From contig NC_060956.1 of assembly GCF_910589235.1 (NCBI RefSeq), positions 13,815,999 through 13,879,998 on the forward strand: a stretch of 64,000 nucleotides of DNA, read 5' to 3'. The notes beneath the pieces were generated by a model, which did not search any database, was not told the origin of the DNA, and worked only from the letters and a program-made list of their open reading frames with translations. This DNA comes from Vespa crabro (taxonomy: Eukaryota; Arthropoda; Insecta; Hymenoptera; Vespidae). Within the stretch, counting starts at the first letter, position 1. The number at the start of each line of letters is the position of its first letter. A program made the position numbers and the translations under genes. This document shows, piece after piece, positions 20,880-31,139 of the stretch.

Positions 20880-21785
20880 CCCCACCCTACTTTTTTTACC
20901 TTTCTCTTTTTTTTTTCTTTACCTTTCTCCAACTGCGCAACCCTTCGAAATGCGATCCTTGGATCTTTTATATTCACGAAAAATCACTCCAACCAACGGG
21001 TCCTTGGTCTCTTCCTTCTTGATATTTGACGTTTCTTCTTTTTCTTTTTCTTTCTTTTTTCTTTTTTTTTTTGCTTTTTTCTCTTGGGCCATAACTTTTG
21101 CAAATCGATGGATATAAAAACTCGCTAAGAGGAAACATTATAGACTGGATGCGCTTTCCGCTTCCGGCTATCCTCGTCGAAAATAAAGAAGAGTACCTAA
21201 CGTGGCCTTGGAAAGGGTTCTTTTGTAGGCTCACCCTCAGGCTGGTCTTTAAGTTTTTATCCGGTATATATTCCCAATCGCGAATAAATTAGTCCGATGG
21301 TATCCAAGTTATTATTATGTTATTACTTCGGCTCTCGACTTTACCCGATACCGGGTGCACGCACGCTTTTCTCGTCTATTAATTTATCGTTCGCGGGGTC
21401 CATTCTTAGCGTGCTGCACTCCTTCCAATCCCTGAGGGCTCGCGGGTACTATAAACAGACTTTTAACTGCGGCAATATACTTTAACAAATAATCTTTACC
21501 GTTTGAATGTTCCTTTTCAAACATTTTGAGCGAAAGTTTGAAATAGAAAGAAAAAAAAATGAAAATAACAGTAAAATTCGTTTTACGATACGAAGGATAA
21601 AAGAGAGAAAATGAAAAATATTTAATTAAGTTTAAGGAATTAGTTTAACATTTTCATTACTTTGATTATCAAATCAACATTGAATCGTACATTAGAATTC
21701 GAGAAAATAGATTCTTATTTAAAAGAATATATTATTAGTCTCGAAACTTCGTCTCACGACCGTGAATCAAACTGACATAATCTCC
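20880..21785. other. Intergenic stretch with pyrimidine tracts
   Basis: T/C-rich tracts (20885-20925, 21030-21080) and CG-mixed sequence 21100-21480. Short overlapping frames on both strands lack supporting signals. Confidence 0.45.
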
Positions 21786-21788
21786 GAT

Positions 21789-21840
21789 TGAGAAAGAGAG
21801 AGAGAGAGAGAGAGACGGGGGGGGGGGAGAGAAAGAAAAA
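21789..21840. repeat. (GA)n with an internal run of nine G
   Basis: The GA run is broken by ACGGGGGGGGGG, an unusual pure-G stretch in this AT-rich window. Confidence 0.95.
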
Positions 21841-21910
21841 AATACCACGTTTCACTTTCGAATCTTCTTTCGTCCGTTATAGTTGTATATTGTAAAAGCT
21901 TACCTTCCGG

Positions 21911-22372
21911 ATGGAGGACACGTGGCCTCGCGTGGGAGATAGCCACGTGCCGAAGAAAAGTCCTCCTTTCCCGGAGGAGTTGGGAACCGCATTCCAGGTT
22001 GCGTCTGGCGCCAAAAGCGGTTCTCAAATGAGACGCCCGGTTCCTCTCTATATTTCTCTCTTTCTCTCTTTTTTCTCTCTCTCTCTTTCTCTCTTTCTCT
22101 GTTCTCTCTTTCTATCGCGACTCGTAATGTATTATGCTAATCTATCGGCTTGCTGTTTGCCGTCGTTTCTCGATGGTGCCAGGACAACGAACTCTCTATC
22201 TCTTTCTCTTAAACAAGAAGAAGAAAATGAGGAGCAGGAGGAGTTGGAGAAGAAGGAGGTGGAGGTGGTGGAGGAGGAAGAGGAGGAGAAAGAGAAGACG
22301 AACAAGCGAGGGACTCTTCCAGCTCTCTTTTTCGCTGTCGTTGCTTGCTTTCCTTCCTTCCTTACTTCATAG
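21911..22372 (+). CDS. Uncharacterised ORF crossing two simple-sequence tracts, 153 codons
   Basis: The family is not recognised. An ATG in fair context (CGGATGG) opens a repeat-free 45-residue head (MEDTWPRVGDSHVPKKSPPF...). A TC tract then encodes a Leu/Ser/Phe run that mimics a membrane segment, followed by about 25 complex residues and a Glu/Val-rich run encoded by a GAG/GGA tract, and a TAG-terminated hydrophobic tail. CAG|GTTGCG at about 21997 could be a donor ending a short first exon. Only the head looks protein-like on its own. Confidence 0.25.
   Translation: MEDTWPRVGDSHVPKKSPPFPEELGTAFQVASGAKSGSQMRRPVPLYISLFLSFFSLSLSLFLCSLFLSRLVMYYANLSACCLPSFLDGARTTNSLSLSLKQEEENEEQEELEKKEVEVVEEEEEEKEKTNKRGTLPALFFAVVACFPSFLTS
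21919..21949. promoter_or_regulatory. Two CACGTG E-boxes in inverted-repeat arrangement
   Basis: CACGTGGC at 21919-21926 and GCCACGTG at 21942-21949 form an 8-bp inverted repeat with a 15-bp spacer. CACGTG is the classical bHLH (Myc/Max, USF, CLOCK/CYCLE) core. The pairing is suggestive of a regulatory site, though it lies inside the 21911 ORF. Confidence 0.4.
22053..22115. repeat. (TC)n microsatellite
   Basis: TC and TTTC units inside the 21911-22372 frame. Confidence 0.93.
22216..22296. repeat. (GAG/GGA/GTG)n imperfect trinucleotide tract
   Basis: Purine-rich trinucleotides that read Glu/Val/Lys in the forward frame. Confidence 0.9.
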
Positions 22373-22379
22373 CCCTTCG

Positions 22380-23130
22380 CTCGCGGAAGAACGGATACCG
22401 CGAGACGGGATCGCGTTCGTTACCGTGCTCGGCTTCCGTCCTGCTTCTAAGTAAGAGGCAGTCGAGACGACTGAGACAAACCCGCGAGTCGAGCTTGTTG
22501 GACGAGTTCCAAGCTTCGATGCAAACTCTTTCTTTAGGACTTTTTCGAGAAGTATTAACTATTTATCGATCTAATGCAATTTTAATTTTATCAATCGATT
22601 TATCAGACAATGTATATAGAAGTTTAAAAGAAATTCATACCTGGAGATATATCACGTACAATGTCGAACAGATAATGTTTTTGTCGTTTGATTTTTCTAT
22701 CCTTTTATAGAAATATTATATTACCAACGAAAAAATGGTGAAATACGTAAGACTTGTGTCACATTAAATGTTTTTTTTCTTTCTTTCTTTCTTTATTTAT
22801 TTATTTAAAATTAAATATTTTAAATATAAAAGATTTGAATCTTCTTCTTTTTTATTTTTTTTTTGGGGGCTTTTCTTTGTTCAAATCCATGAATTTTCAT
22901 TAAAATTATCTAATTTTATCGTTATTTTCGTTAAACACTAGTGTTGGATTCTTTACATAGATATCATAATTCTTGATAATACATAAGGTATTCTTCTTGC
23001 AAGTATGAAAAGAAGAGAAAGAAAAACCCATAGGCTGATAGTAAGTAGCACGAAGATCATGGCGTGGGGAAAAGCCGTTGAGTCGGAGCATCTTTGCATC
23101 TGGAGAAATCAAATAATCCCCCGTTTCGGT
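22380..23130. other. Intergenic stretch, no gene recognised
   Basis: CpG-rich at 22380-22510, then AT-rich with (TTTC)n and (TTTA)n near 22776-22806 and an 18-base T/G run near 22855. No supported frame. Confidence 0.5.
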
Positions 23131-23275
23131 GTGAAATAATGTGCTGCACGGCGACGGTTCAAGGGCGGTAATTTGCGCCGAGACGACGCCATAAATTTCC
23201 GTGCATTATGCGGCACGCTTGTCGTTATGCGCGCTAGTTCCGTCGTTCTTATGCATTGGCGGCCACATGTAAACC
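23131..23275. promoter_or_regulatory. Candidate homeodomain-type regulatory island
   Basis: A CpG-rich block in an AT-rich surround contains GGTAATTTGC, GCCATAAATTTC and the palindrome-like GTGCATTATGCGGCAC, followed by a GTTATGC. It resembles clustered homeodomain/POU/Cad sites. A similar pair of motifs (GCCGTAAATTTGCATAAT) recurs at 50484-50501. Confidence 0.25.
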
Positions 23276-23469
23276 TCTATAAGAGGTAATATATACATTC
23301 AAATTTAACCCTAAAATTTTACGATACCAGTATGACGATAACATTAAATTTAATACGATCGAACGTTTTAAACAAAATATTTATCGAACAATTAACATTT
23401 ATGTACTCATCACAAAAATTAATCGATCAAATTAATTGTTGTTTTAAGGGAACGAATTCGAATCGAAGA

Positions 23470-23660
23470 TGAGACGACGCCAATGTACCTTTCGGTCGGT
23501 TCGTTCTCGCTCGTCCGCGACTCCGACCTTTATCTTCCTTTAGCTCTCTTCTCCTTTCTCCAGCTTAGAGACAACGAGCCGCGCGTGCGCATGCGAAAGG
23601 TCCAGTTTATGATAATGTAAATACGCTCGCGCGAGTCTCGCGTTCAGTGAAACGGACTGC
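23470..23660. promoter_or_regulatory. CpG-rich promoter-like block with an NRF1/Ewg-type site
   Basis: TGCGCATGCGAA at 23586-23597 matches the NRF1/Erect-wing consensus (YGCGCAYGCGCR) with one mismatch. Surrounding sequence is rich in CGCTCG, TCCGCG and CGCGCG. No TATA box or clear transcript start was seen, and no first exon is assigned. Confidence 0.25.
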
Positions 23661-23699
23661 GTTGGGAATAGAGATCGATGAGAGCATCGCTTTCCTGCA

Positions 23700-24420
23700 T
23701 ACTTACCAGTTTCTCTTTCTCTATGTCGCTCTCTTACAAACTTCTGCGCGCGCGCACGCACGCACGCACACATATCTACAAAGCATAGAAACGCGGGTGA
23801 GCAAACGTACACGCACGTCTTTGTCTCTCGTTCCGCTGCCCTACGACCAGAGAGCATCGAGCTCGTCATTTTTCATTTCGCTTAATGCGACCGGACAGAC
23901 GTGTCCGGCTCGCCCTTTCGCTATCTTTTATTTTAAAAGAGTCTTGCTTAATGCTGGATAAGAAGAAAAAAAATGAGAAATGCGTTAAAAACGATGCCTC
24001 ATGTATTTTCCTCGTTGAACACCTCGTCCTTTACGATCCAAAATGCGAACGAAAGTGTTAGTTCGTGATCGGTATAACGATCAAGAATCCAGTGTGTTTT
24101 CATTTGTTTTTTCTTTTAAAAGAACAAAATGACTCGCCGAAAACTTTCCACGAATCTCTTCGATCGTCGAAGGTTCCAAATGAATGTTCGTCGTTTCTTT
24201 CGAACAAACTGAAAGTGGAATCTTCTTTCGTGTCCTCCTGGACCTTGCTCCGTTTTAGAGTCCAAGGTATCGGAGTTACAGACGACAATTACACGCGGCC
24301 TTTTTACATTATACCGCAACGCTAGGAAAAACTTTACGACACGAAAGTCCGTGGTCGTTCGCGTATTAAACGACGAACTCGAGAGCCTGATTTTTCAAGG
24401 TGGCCTTACATGATACAAAC
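23700..24420. other. Complex stretch, no gene recognised
   Basis: GCGCGCGCACGCACGCACGC at about 23747-23768 is a short (GCAC)n/(GC)n repeat. Overlapping frames on both strands (23540-23961, 24065-24325) are open but carry no splice or poly(A) support. Confidence 0.4.
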
Positions 24421-24423
24421 CAC

Positions 24424-24773
24424 ACATACTTACTTACTTACTTACCTACCTACCTACCCGCCACAACATTTTCACGTTCATATAAGATATAACTACCTAC
24501 GTTGGAATTTTATTATCCTGTCGATGTTCGGTCGAGTAATTCCTCTCTTTTCGGAATTGTTTACAAGAGAAGAAGAGGAAGAGGGAGAGGGAGATGGAGA
24601 AAAAGGAGTAATGGGTATATGTATGTAAGTAAGTGAACGCGAGGTTAACCGAGACGTGAGAAAGCTGCGAAGAATCGATTTCAGTTTCAGCACCGACGAC
24701 TCTCAACATGAGATATTAACCCGGACGCGTGCGTTCTATGAGTCGAACAAAGTAAATAAGTAAGTAAGTAAAT
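24424..24773. repeat. Facing (CTTA/CTAC)n and (TAAG)n tetranucleotide repeats
   Basis: ACTTACTTACTTACTTAC with CTAC units at 24428-24456 is complementary to AGTAAATAAGTAAGTAAGTA at 24748-24768; a short GTAAGTAAGTG lies at 24626-24636. The 300-bp inverted arrangement could fold back. Confidence 0.85.
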
Positions 24774-24779
24774 ACGTAG

Positions 24780-25790
24780 GTGCGTACGTACGGTACGCCA
24801 TCTGCATCGTTACTACCCCCTCAGATTCCAAGATACGAATCCGGTTTATGAGCCTCGGATAGAATCCGAGTCCTGTCCGCCCATGGTTAAAAATAGAAAT
24901 GCCTCTCCCAATGTGGGATTGAGTTGTCAGACGGCTGCCCCCTTGAACTACAATGTGCTCTCTCCCCACGGTTTCAACTGAATGTAGTCGGAACGAAACG
25001 AAAGAAGAAAAGAGTCGAAAGATTATGATGAGACATCGGATAACGAATTAGGTGCGACCTTGTCGTATATTAAAAAGTCGCACGTGTTATTCTTTAAACA
25101 TGTATTTTAGTATCTAAATACATAGGCATGCGCGCGTTTCGAAAACATTACGAAAACTCCATAGAATGAACAAAAGCTATTTATCTAATGCGATCGTTAA
25201 TAGAAGAACTCGTAAAAGAAGTCCCTTCTTTCAGATGAAAAATAAAAAGTCTGACTTTTATTTAAACGTCTTTGAAAGATCTGGAAAAGATTGACGAATA
25301 ACCAAAAGTCACTTTGAAAAGGTTGAAACATCGTCGTCATGTCATGTCGGCCTTACTACGTACATTATCGTATTTATTACTTTTTTCCTTTTTCTTTTCT
25401 TTTCCTTTTTTTTCTCCATTTTTTTTTCTTTTGTCCTGTTCTACAATTAGATATTCAGACGAGGTTACTCGTAAATGTTAGTAAGCACCGCTAGACAGAC
25501 TACCGCGAATTGAGAGCTCTCGCTCTTGTTACTCGTAACGCGACGTAATTCCATTTGACGATGCTCGCGCGAGACTGGTTTTTTACAAAAGGTCCACCGT
25601 TGCTATAATATTACATATTTCAGAGGCATTTCATTGTCCGGAGAAAGGGGACCGTTAGAGATTGCGCCGAAACTGTTAGATAACGGAGTTTAAAACGGAC
25701 GATGAGATTCTAAGACGGAGAGTTACTCTTTAGCTTCAAAGATTCTCGAAGGCTCGTTAAGCCGAGAAACTAACCTCGATCCACATCCTT
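24780..25790. other. Intergenic stretch, no gene recognised
   Basis: CG-mixed to AT-rich sequence with a T-rich tract at 25380-25435. No supported frame. Confidence 0.5.
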
Positions 25791-25791
25791 T

Positions 25792-25831
<40 letters not shown>

Positions 25832-25862
25832 TGTTGCCGCCGTCGTTGTCTTCGTCGTCTTT
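25792..25862. repeat. (GTC)n trinucleotide repeat
   Basis: About thirteen pure CGT/GTC units followed by degenerate GTT/GCC/TTC units. Confidence 0.96.
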
Positions 25863-26059
25863 GTGGTCAGCAAGGAACTCGTTGAACGACTCCACGCTCT
25901 CCGGAGTTATTTCGATAAATAAAACATGCTCACGATTGTGAGCCTTCGTACGATCGACGAGCCTCTGGATTCTTTGTCATCGATCGGGGCCACCCAAAAG
26001 CGGGATTCTCTTCGACAGAAAATCCTCCGTTATCGCGAAAATTCAAAGAGTAAAAAGAA

Positions 26060-26520
26060 GCAGACATAGAGAGAAAGAGATAGAGAGAAAGAGAGAGAGA
26101 GAGAGAGAGAATGAGAGAAATGAGTCGATATTTATTTTCTTTTAAAAAATAAGTTGTCAGAACGCTTTGATCTCCGGTAGAGTAAAAAGCCTGGGCGTAT
26201 CGCGCCGGCAACAAGAAGAAACCATTTCGATCGAGCTTGTAAAACTCGTACGAGGGGCAACAACGTTAAGAAAAAGAAAAGAAAGAAAAAAAATAAAGAG
26301 AGAGAGAGAGAGAGAAAGAAAGAGCAAGATGGCCGATGCCGAAGGTCTTTCGCTCGGAGTTCGTAAGTCTCGTCGCGATAAAGGCCCTCTCCGAGTTTCG
26401 ACGACAAGGAAAAAGGACGAAGGATCGGTCAGTCGCGCGTGCTCGCCTCTTCGCAGTACTCCTCTTCCTCCTCCTTCTTCTTCTCCTCTTCTTCTTTCTT
26501 CTCCTCTTTATTCGTACGGG
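26060..26520. repeat. Cluster of GA tracts and a CTT/CTC tract around a complex core
   Basis: GA runs at about 26070-26115 and 26272-26325 and a CTC/CTT tract at about 26459-26512. Between them ATGGCCGATGCC at 26331 has an excellent start context and is followed 11 codons later by a GTAAGT donor-like site (26364), a possible first coding exon (MADAEGLSLGV) with no recognised family. Confidence 0.6.
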
Positions 26521-26771
26521 CATCCCTATCGTAAGCAAGGACTTGAACGCGTCGCTACGGGTAATGAAGATTCCATCGCCTTCTAAGTATCTGCGGAGAG
26601 CTTACTTTACATGTCCCCGTAGCCTGTTAAAAATAATCTCGGTGTGGTACAACGACTCCGAATACAATTCCGTATCAAGGATATCCAGGGTGAGAGAAGG
26701 AAGAAAAGAAAAAAAAAGAGAGAGGTAACCATGACCCTCGAGATATTTTCCAACATGCGCGGGTGTACCCT

Positions 26772-26844
26772 ATGTATTCACGGGTTACGAGGAGAGTGAG
26801 AGAGGACCAAGGTGACTCTCGAGAGACTCCTATCCTTTTCTTTT

Positions 26845-26893
<49 letters not shown>

Positions 26894-27311
26894 TTTGCTC
26901 TTACTCTCTCTCGTTCTCGCTCTCGCTCTCTCTTTCTTTCTCTTTCCTCGACCAATGACGTTTCTCTCCCATATCTCTTTTCGTGCAAGCGATCCGATCT
27001 CGCAAGGACGTACCGGATACTTTGTTATCCCCCTTCGTAGAGATATCTTCTACGATCTCTCGGCATACCCCGATCCGTTAAGTTATTACGCTAACGAGGC
27101 GCTTTTCAAATCGCTTTCGAAGGAATTTCTCTCTCTCTCTCTCTCTCTTTCTATATCTCTTTCTATATTTCTCGTTTCATCGCTAAGTCCTTTCGATTCC
27201 GCTTCTATGAACGACCTTCCCCCTAGTAAATATAGGTATAATATAATATACCTACTCACTCGTATATGTGTATATGCATCTCAAATAAATAAGGAAAAAA
27301 TAAATAAATAA
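26772..27311 (+). CDS. Longest mixed-complexity ORF, 179 codons, ending at AATAAA signals
   Basis: The family is not recognised. The frame begins MYPMYSRVTRRVREDQGDS at the alternative ATG and crosses a TC microsatellite (Leu/Ser run, 26848-26945). It then has a repeat-free block of about 55 residues from MTFLSHISFRASDPI (ATG at 26956) through LRRDIFYDLSAYPDPLSYY to LFKSLSKEF. A second TC tract and a Tyr/Ile tail follow. Several AATAAA signals lie at 27283-27308, immediately before and at the TAA stop. The middle block has codon choices that look coding (GGA CGT ACC GGA TAC). The simplest real-gene reading is a last exon with the pyrimidine tract as intron 3' end, not a continuous 179-residue protein. 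Confidence 0.3.
26848..26945. repeat. (TC)n microsatellite with GCTC interruptions
   Basis: TC run of about 50 bp continuing into TCGCTCTC and TTTC units. Confidence 0.96.
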
Positions 27312-27494
27312 AAAAGAAAAAATATTATAATATAAATTATTGGTTCGAGCGAGTAGTTAGAAACGCTCGATTTATCATTGTACTCTCGAGAAGTTCAGAA
27401 AATTTTCCATGTGAAAGGTCGAAGGGGAAAGCACTGAAAGAGAAAGATAAAAAAAAAAGAAAGAAAGAAGGAAAGAGAGAGGAGACGATCAAAC

Positions 27495-27704
27495 TTGGCT
27501 GTTGTATTCTTCGATCGACCATTATCTTCCTCCCACTTCTTCGAGTCATCTCGTGGCACTGACAAAAATAACGGGCGGCCGAGTGGTTTTCACTTCTCTT
27601 CGGGCCAAGGAGATACATACAACAATAACAACAGCGCCGACGAGGACAACAACGACGAAGACGACAAGCAGCAGTCGTACACTCTGCTTTCTCCCGTAGG
27701 CTGA
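27495..27704 (+). other. Asn/Asp-rich open frame
   Basis: The frame ends GDTYNNNNSADEDNNDEDD, then KQQSYTLLSPVG and TGA. Pyrimidine-rich sequence with several AGs precedes it (27525-27605), but no ATG start is in frame. The Asn/Asp run is encoded by AAC/GAC repeats, so this may be cryptic simple sequence. A reverse frame of 155 codons overlaps and is equally unsupported. Confidence 0.2.
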
Positions 27705-27906
27705 AAGTCCCGATATCTCGATGGATAGAGGAGAAAGAAAAAAAATGTATTAGATACATATAGCTTGAGTAGAAGGATGTTGGAGGAAGATTAATACCGG
27801 CCACTCAACTAAAGATTTCTAGCAACCCTGTCTAGAGAGGACGAAGCTCGTGAGAAACGCGCGAATACTGACGTCGTGTTTTCTCGCTCATCACACTCAC
27901 TCATAT

Positions 27907-27909
<3 letters not shown>

Positions 27910-27947
<38 letters not shown>

Positions 27948-28224
27948 TGCTTTACTCTACCTTTCATGACGCTCAACTTTCAAGCGGATGACAACGACGA
28001 TGACGAGTTTCACGTCGAGCATCCTACGAAAAGCCCATAGGGTGAATTCGAACAAGCTTCTTGGATAAAATGGAGCCACATTCCACCTTTCAAAAAATTT
28101 TCTAGAACGAGCCTGCCGGCAATTTCCGTGTTAAAATCGCTTCCTTTTGGATGCGACGAACATCGGCCATTTTGCATTGATACGTCAGGAGAGTCCTTTA
28201 ACAAAGGAAACCAACTTCTATTTA

Positions 28225-28314
<90 letters not shown>
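27910..28314. repeat. (TC)n arrays flanking complex sequence
   Basis: TC runs at about 27910-27948 and 28224-28314, the latter about 90 bp long. Sequence between is complex with no supported gene. Confidence 0.93.
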
Positions 28315-28318
<4 letters not shown>

Positions 28319-28768
28319 GTTCATTCAGAATTCAACACAGATGCTCGTTTTGGAGAGCTTAAAACCCACAATAGCTTAATGGTAGAGGGAGTTATATTTT
28401 CTGTTGTGGGAAGATTCCGTTTTTTCTTTTCTTTTCTTCTTCTTATTTTTTTCTTTTCTTTTCTTTCTTTTTTCGAAGAAACTTTATGACGACCAGGTAA
28501 AGAATTCCGGGTCGTTGTCCGTGCGACATTCACACGTTCGTCCGCGATTGTCATGCACGAAACATTAGTAAGCCGTCGTACGTGTTTGAGACGTGGTTCC
28601 CAGAAGTACGCGTTTCATTAAGCGCCGAGGAACGTCCCGAGTAATACATACCTTTTACGTGACGGGCTACCTAAACTCCGATACCTTCCATCGAATATTT
28701 CCTCGAAAGTTGACGCTTTTCGAGCCTTCATTCTACGAACGAGAACGATCTCTACCACGAATAAGATA
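28315..28768. other. Intergenic stretch, no gene recognised
   Basis: T/C-rich tract at 28418-28475, then CpG-rich complex sequence. A forward 75-codon frame (28593-28820) runs into the transposon-like end at 28769. Confidence 0.45.
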
Positions 28769-29230
28769 TACAGGGTGTTTCACCTTAAAGATAACATTTA
28801 AATATCAACTTCAATTATGAGATTAGTATTATAGAAATTATATTAAAAATATTATTTTATATTCATTTAACATTGAATGGTATCGAACGATGAATATTCT
28901 TCTTTTTTCATTTCTTTTCTTTTCTTTCTTTTTTTACCATGCTCATTTTTTTCGATAGTTCTCAACCGAGGTTTCGTTGCGTATAAGCGTAAGCTGAGAT
29001 AGGTATATTTTTATCTTCTATCATATCGTAGCTGACATTAAAATCGGACACATACAATCTTGTAATTGCATGCCCTTGAAATGACCATCTTAAAATTAAA
29101 ATTTGTAAATATCCATCTATAGATATTCAAAAAAGAAAAAAAAAGAATATATCAGTGACTTTGAAAATCTCGAAAAAAATGATCTTGAAACAAAAATATT
29201 CTTTGCAGCGTATTTGATACCATTCAAATT
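28769..29230. mobile_element. Possible one-ended transposon relic
   Basis: TACAGGGTGTTTCA at 28769-28782 matches the ends of the element at 19101-19492 in its first nine bases. Downstream, CCTTGAAATGACC (29071-29083) and GACTTTGAAAATCTCGAAA (29157-29175) resemble degenerate repetitive sequence. No matching inverted end was found, so boundaries are approximate. Confidence 0.3.
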
Positions 29231-29539
29231 GCATACAAAATATTTTTCGTATCGTTACAATCGAGAAAAATATTTAAATAATTAACTTTAGATCATAACA
29301 CTCTCTATAATACTTTAAAAGAGAAAAGTCAGCTTCTTTAAAGAGTCAATTTCGTAAGTTTTTATGTATATACGTAGATAGATACATAGATACATAAATA
29401 CATAGATACATAGATACATAAAGCTTTTCTCGCACAAATTTCACGATCGAGAAAGATAAATTACGATAGCTAATGTAAGAGATGCTCGAAAAGTCGCCAT
29501 AATAATCGTGCGTGAAAAGTAAGACGGATAGAGAGTAAG

Positions 29540-29550
29540 AGAATAAGAGA

Positions 29551-29594
<44 letters not shown>
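29540..29594. repeat. (GA)n microsatellite
   Basis: GA run with GAAA interruptions. Confidence 0.96.
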
Positions 29595-29890
29595 AAAACT
29601 TTTTTCTCGTAATTATATTACCTCTCTACGTCGAAGGAACGTTCTAATGGAGCTAATTTGACGTAAATGGCGTTCTCCCCGCGTATCTCAGCATAAATTC
29701 AACGGTACAGGCCATGTAAAGCGTGTAACGCGTAATCGAGGCCCTTGCACGAATTAGCGACCAATCGATTTATCTTCTAGGTTCGTATCGTTAACCGGGG
29801 CGATTGAATCGCTCGCTCTTGCTCGCTAGAAATTAATGAAAATAAATAGGCGTATTAACTCGTCTAGAATAAGACTCGCTCGATATTTCG

Positions 29891-29891
<1 letters not shown>

Positions 29892-29949
<58 letters not shown>

Positions 29950-30027
29950 TGTATGTATGTATGTATGTATGTATATACGTACATATGTACGTATGTATAT
30001 ATATATGCATGTATGTATGTATGTATA
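29892..30027. repeat. Compound (TA)n-(TATG)n array
   Basis: A pure TA run to about 29922, about eleven TATG units to 29970, then degenerate TACG/TATG units. Confidence 0.96.
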
Positions 30028-30815
30028 TGCACTGTCGCTTCTGTTCTTAGTACAATGGACCGAAAAGAATTGATTATGTTCGGTGTCTACTAAAAGCACG
30101 AATCTTAAATTCTTCACGGCGTTGATGTAAATTACACCTTGATGATAGATATACTTACGTGCACTTTCGTTCGTTCACCGTTCGCGAGAGAATGGTCGAT
30201 AATGCTTTCTTTGGTGCGCGATAGTAATATTGAATTATATGTAGCTCGTACGTAATTATCGACGTACAAGAAAATACTTTCCTTTCTTTTCCGCGCTTTT
30301 CTTCAACACCATTATTTGTACTTATTTATTCTTGTCCGCGAAAATGCAAATTCTCACATGACTTTTAGATACTTTCATAGATTTTTTTTTTACACGTGTG
30401 TATATCTAAAGGAATACCGAAGATAGGTCAATGTACGATATGTACTTTAAGTTAATATTCAAAAAATAATAATACTTAATAAACTATCTTTAAAATTGTA
30501 AACGCAACAGCTATATATGCGTTTAACATAACACGATAACTATGAGATACTATGCGACTTTATTAAAACGTGAATTATTGTTATTAAATTCTTCAGGTTC
30601 AAAATCGTTCAGTCACATATTCAATACATGTTTATATCAATATCTATTCATATTCAATTTGATCTTAAAATTTATATACATTATATACCTACATCGAACC
30701 ATCTATAAATTCATATTTCTATATAATATTTTGAAAAGCAACATCGTAACATTATTGATTTCTTAAATTACATTGTTACACTTATTTTCCTTATATGAAA
30801 CTATTTTCTTTATCT

Positions 30816-30820
<5 letters not shown>
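30028..30820. other. AT-rich stretch, no gene recognised
   Basis: AT content rises strongly from 30400. The 74-codon frame at 30542-30766 starts at an ATG but is Ile/Leu/Phe/Tyr-rich as expected of AT-rich DNA. Confidence 0.5.

Positions 30821-30867
<47 letters not shown>
30821..30867. repeat. (TA)n microsatellite
   Basis: Pure TA run. Confidence 0.97.
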
Positions 30868-30868
<1 letters not shown>

Positions 30869-31101
30869 CTTTTTTTATCAAGATACCTAAAGGGCTAAAA
30901 AAGGCCTTATTCGATCGATAAACAATATCTTTGTTCGTATGCAAAAATGATCCTACATTTATCCGGATTTATCGATAGCCTAGTGGGACGCATTATACTG
31001 TCTGCCGTAATAACGGTCGATGGTATACCTAATCCGGTACTCTTGGCTACGCGTAAACCGCAAGTAATGAAGGATCAATTTCAATTTTCCTTCGGTACCC
31101 T

Positions 31102-31139
31102 CATCGTCGTCGTCGTCGTCGTCGCCGCCGTCGTCGTAA
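31102..31139. repeat. (GTC)n trinucleotide repeat
   Basis: About ten GTC units with two GCC variants. The forward frame (30947-31147) reads it as poly-Val; the reverse frame reads it as poly-Asp. Confidence 0.95.

Noticed and set aside
25792..25862. (GTC)n as a coding poly-Asp or poly-Val tract
   Set aside because: No complex open frame extends on either side.
27337..27804. Reverse 155-codon Cys-rich frame
   Set aside because: The start is GTG, the Cys/Arg stretch is the antisense of an AAC/GAC trinucleotide run, and the end is a purine tract read backwards.
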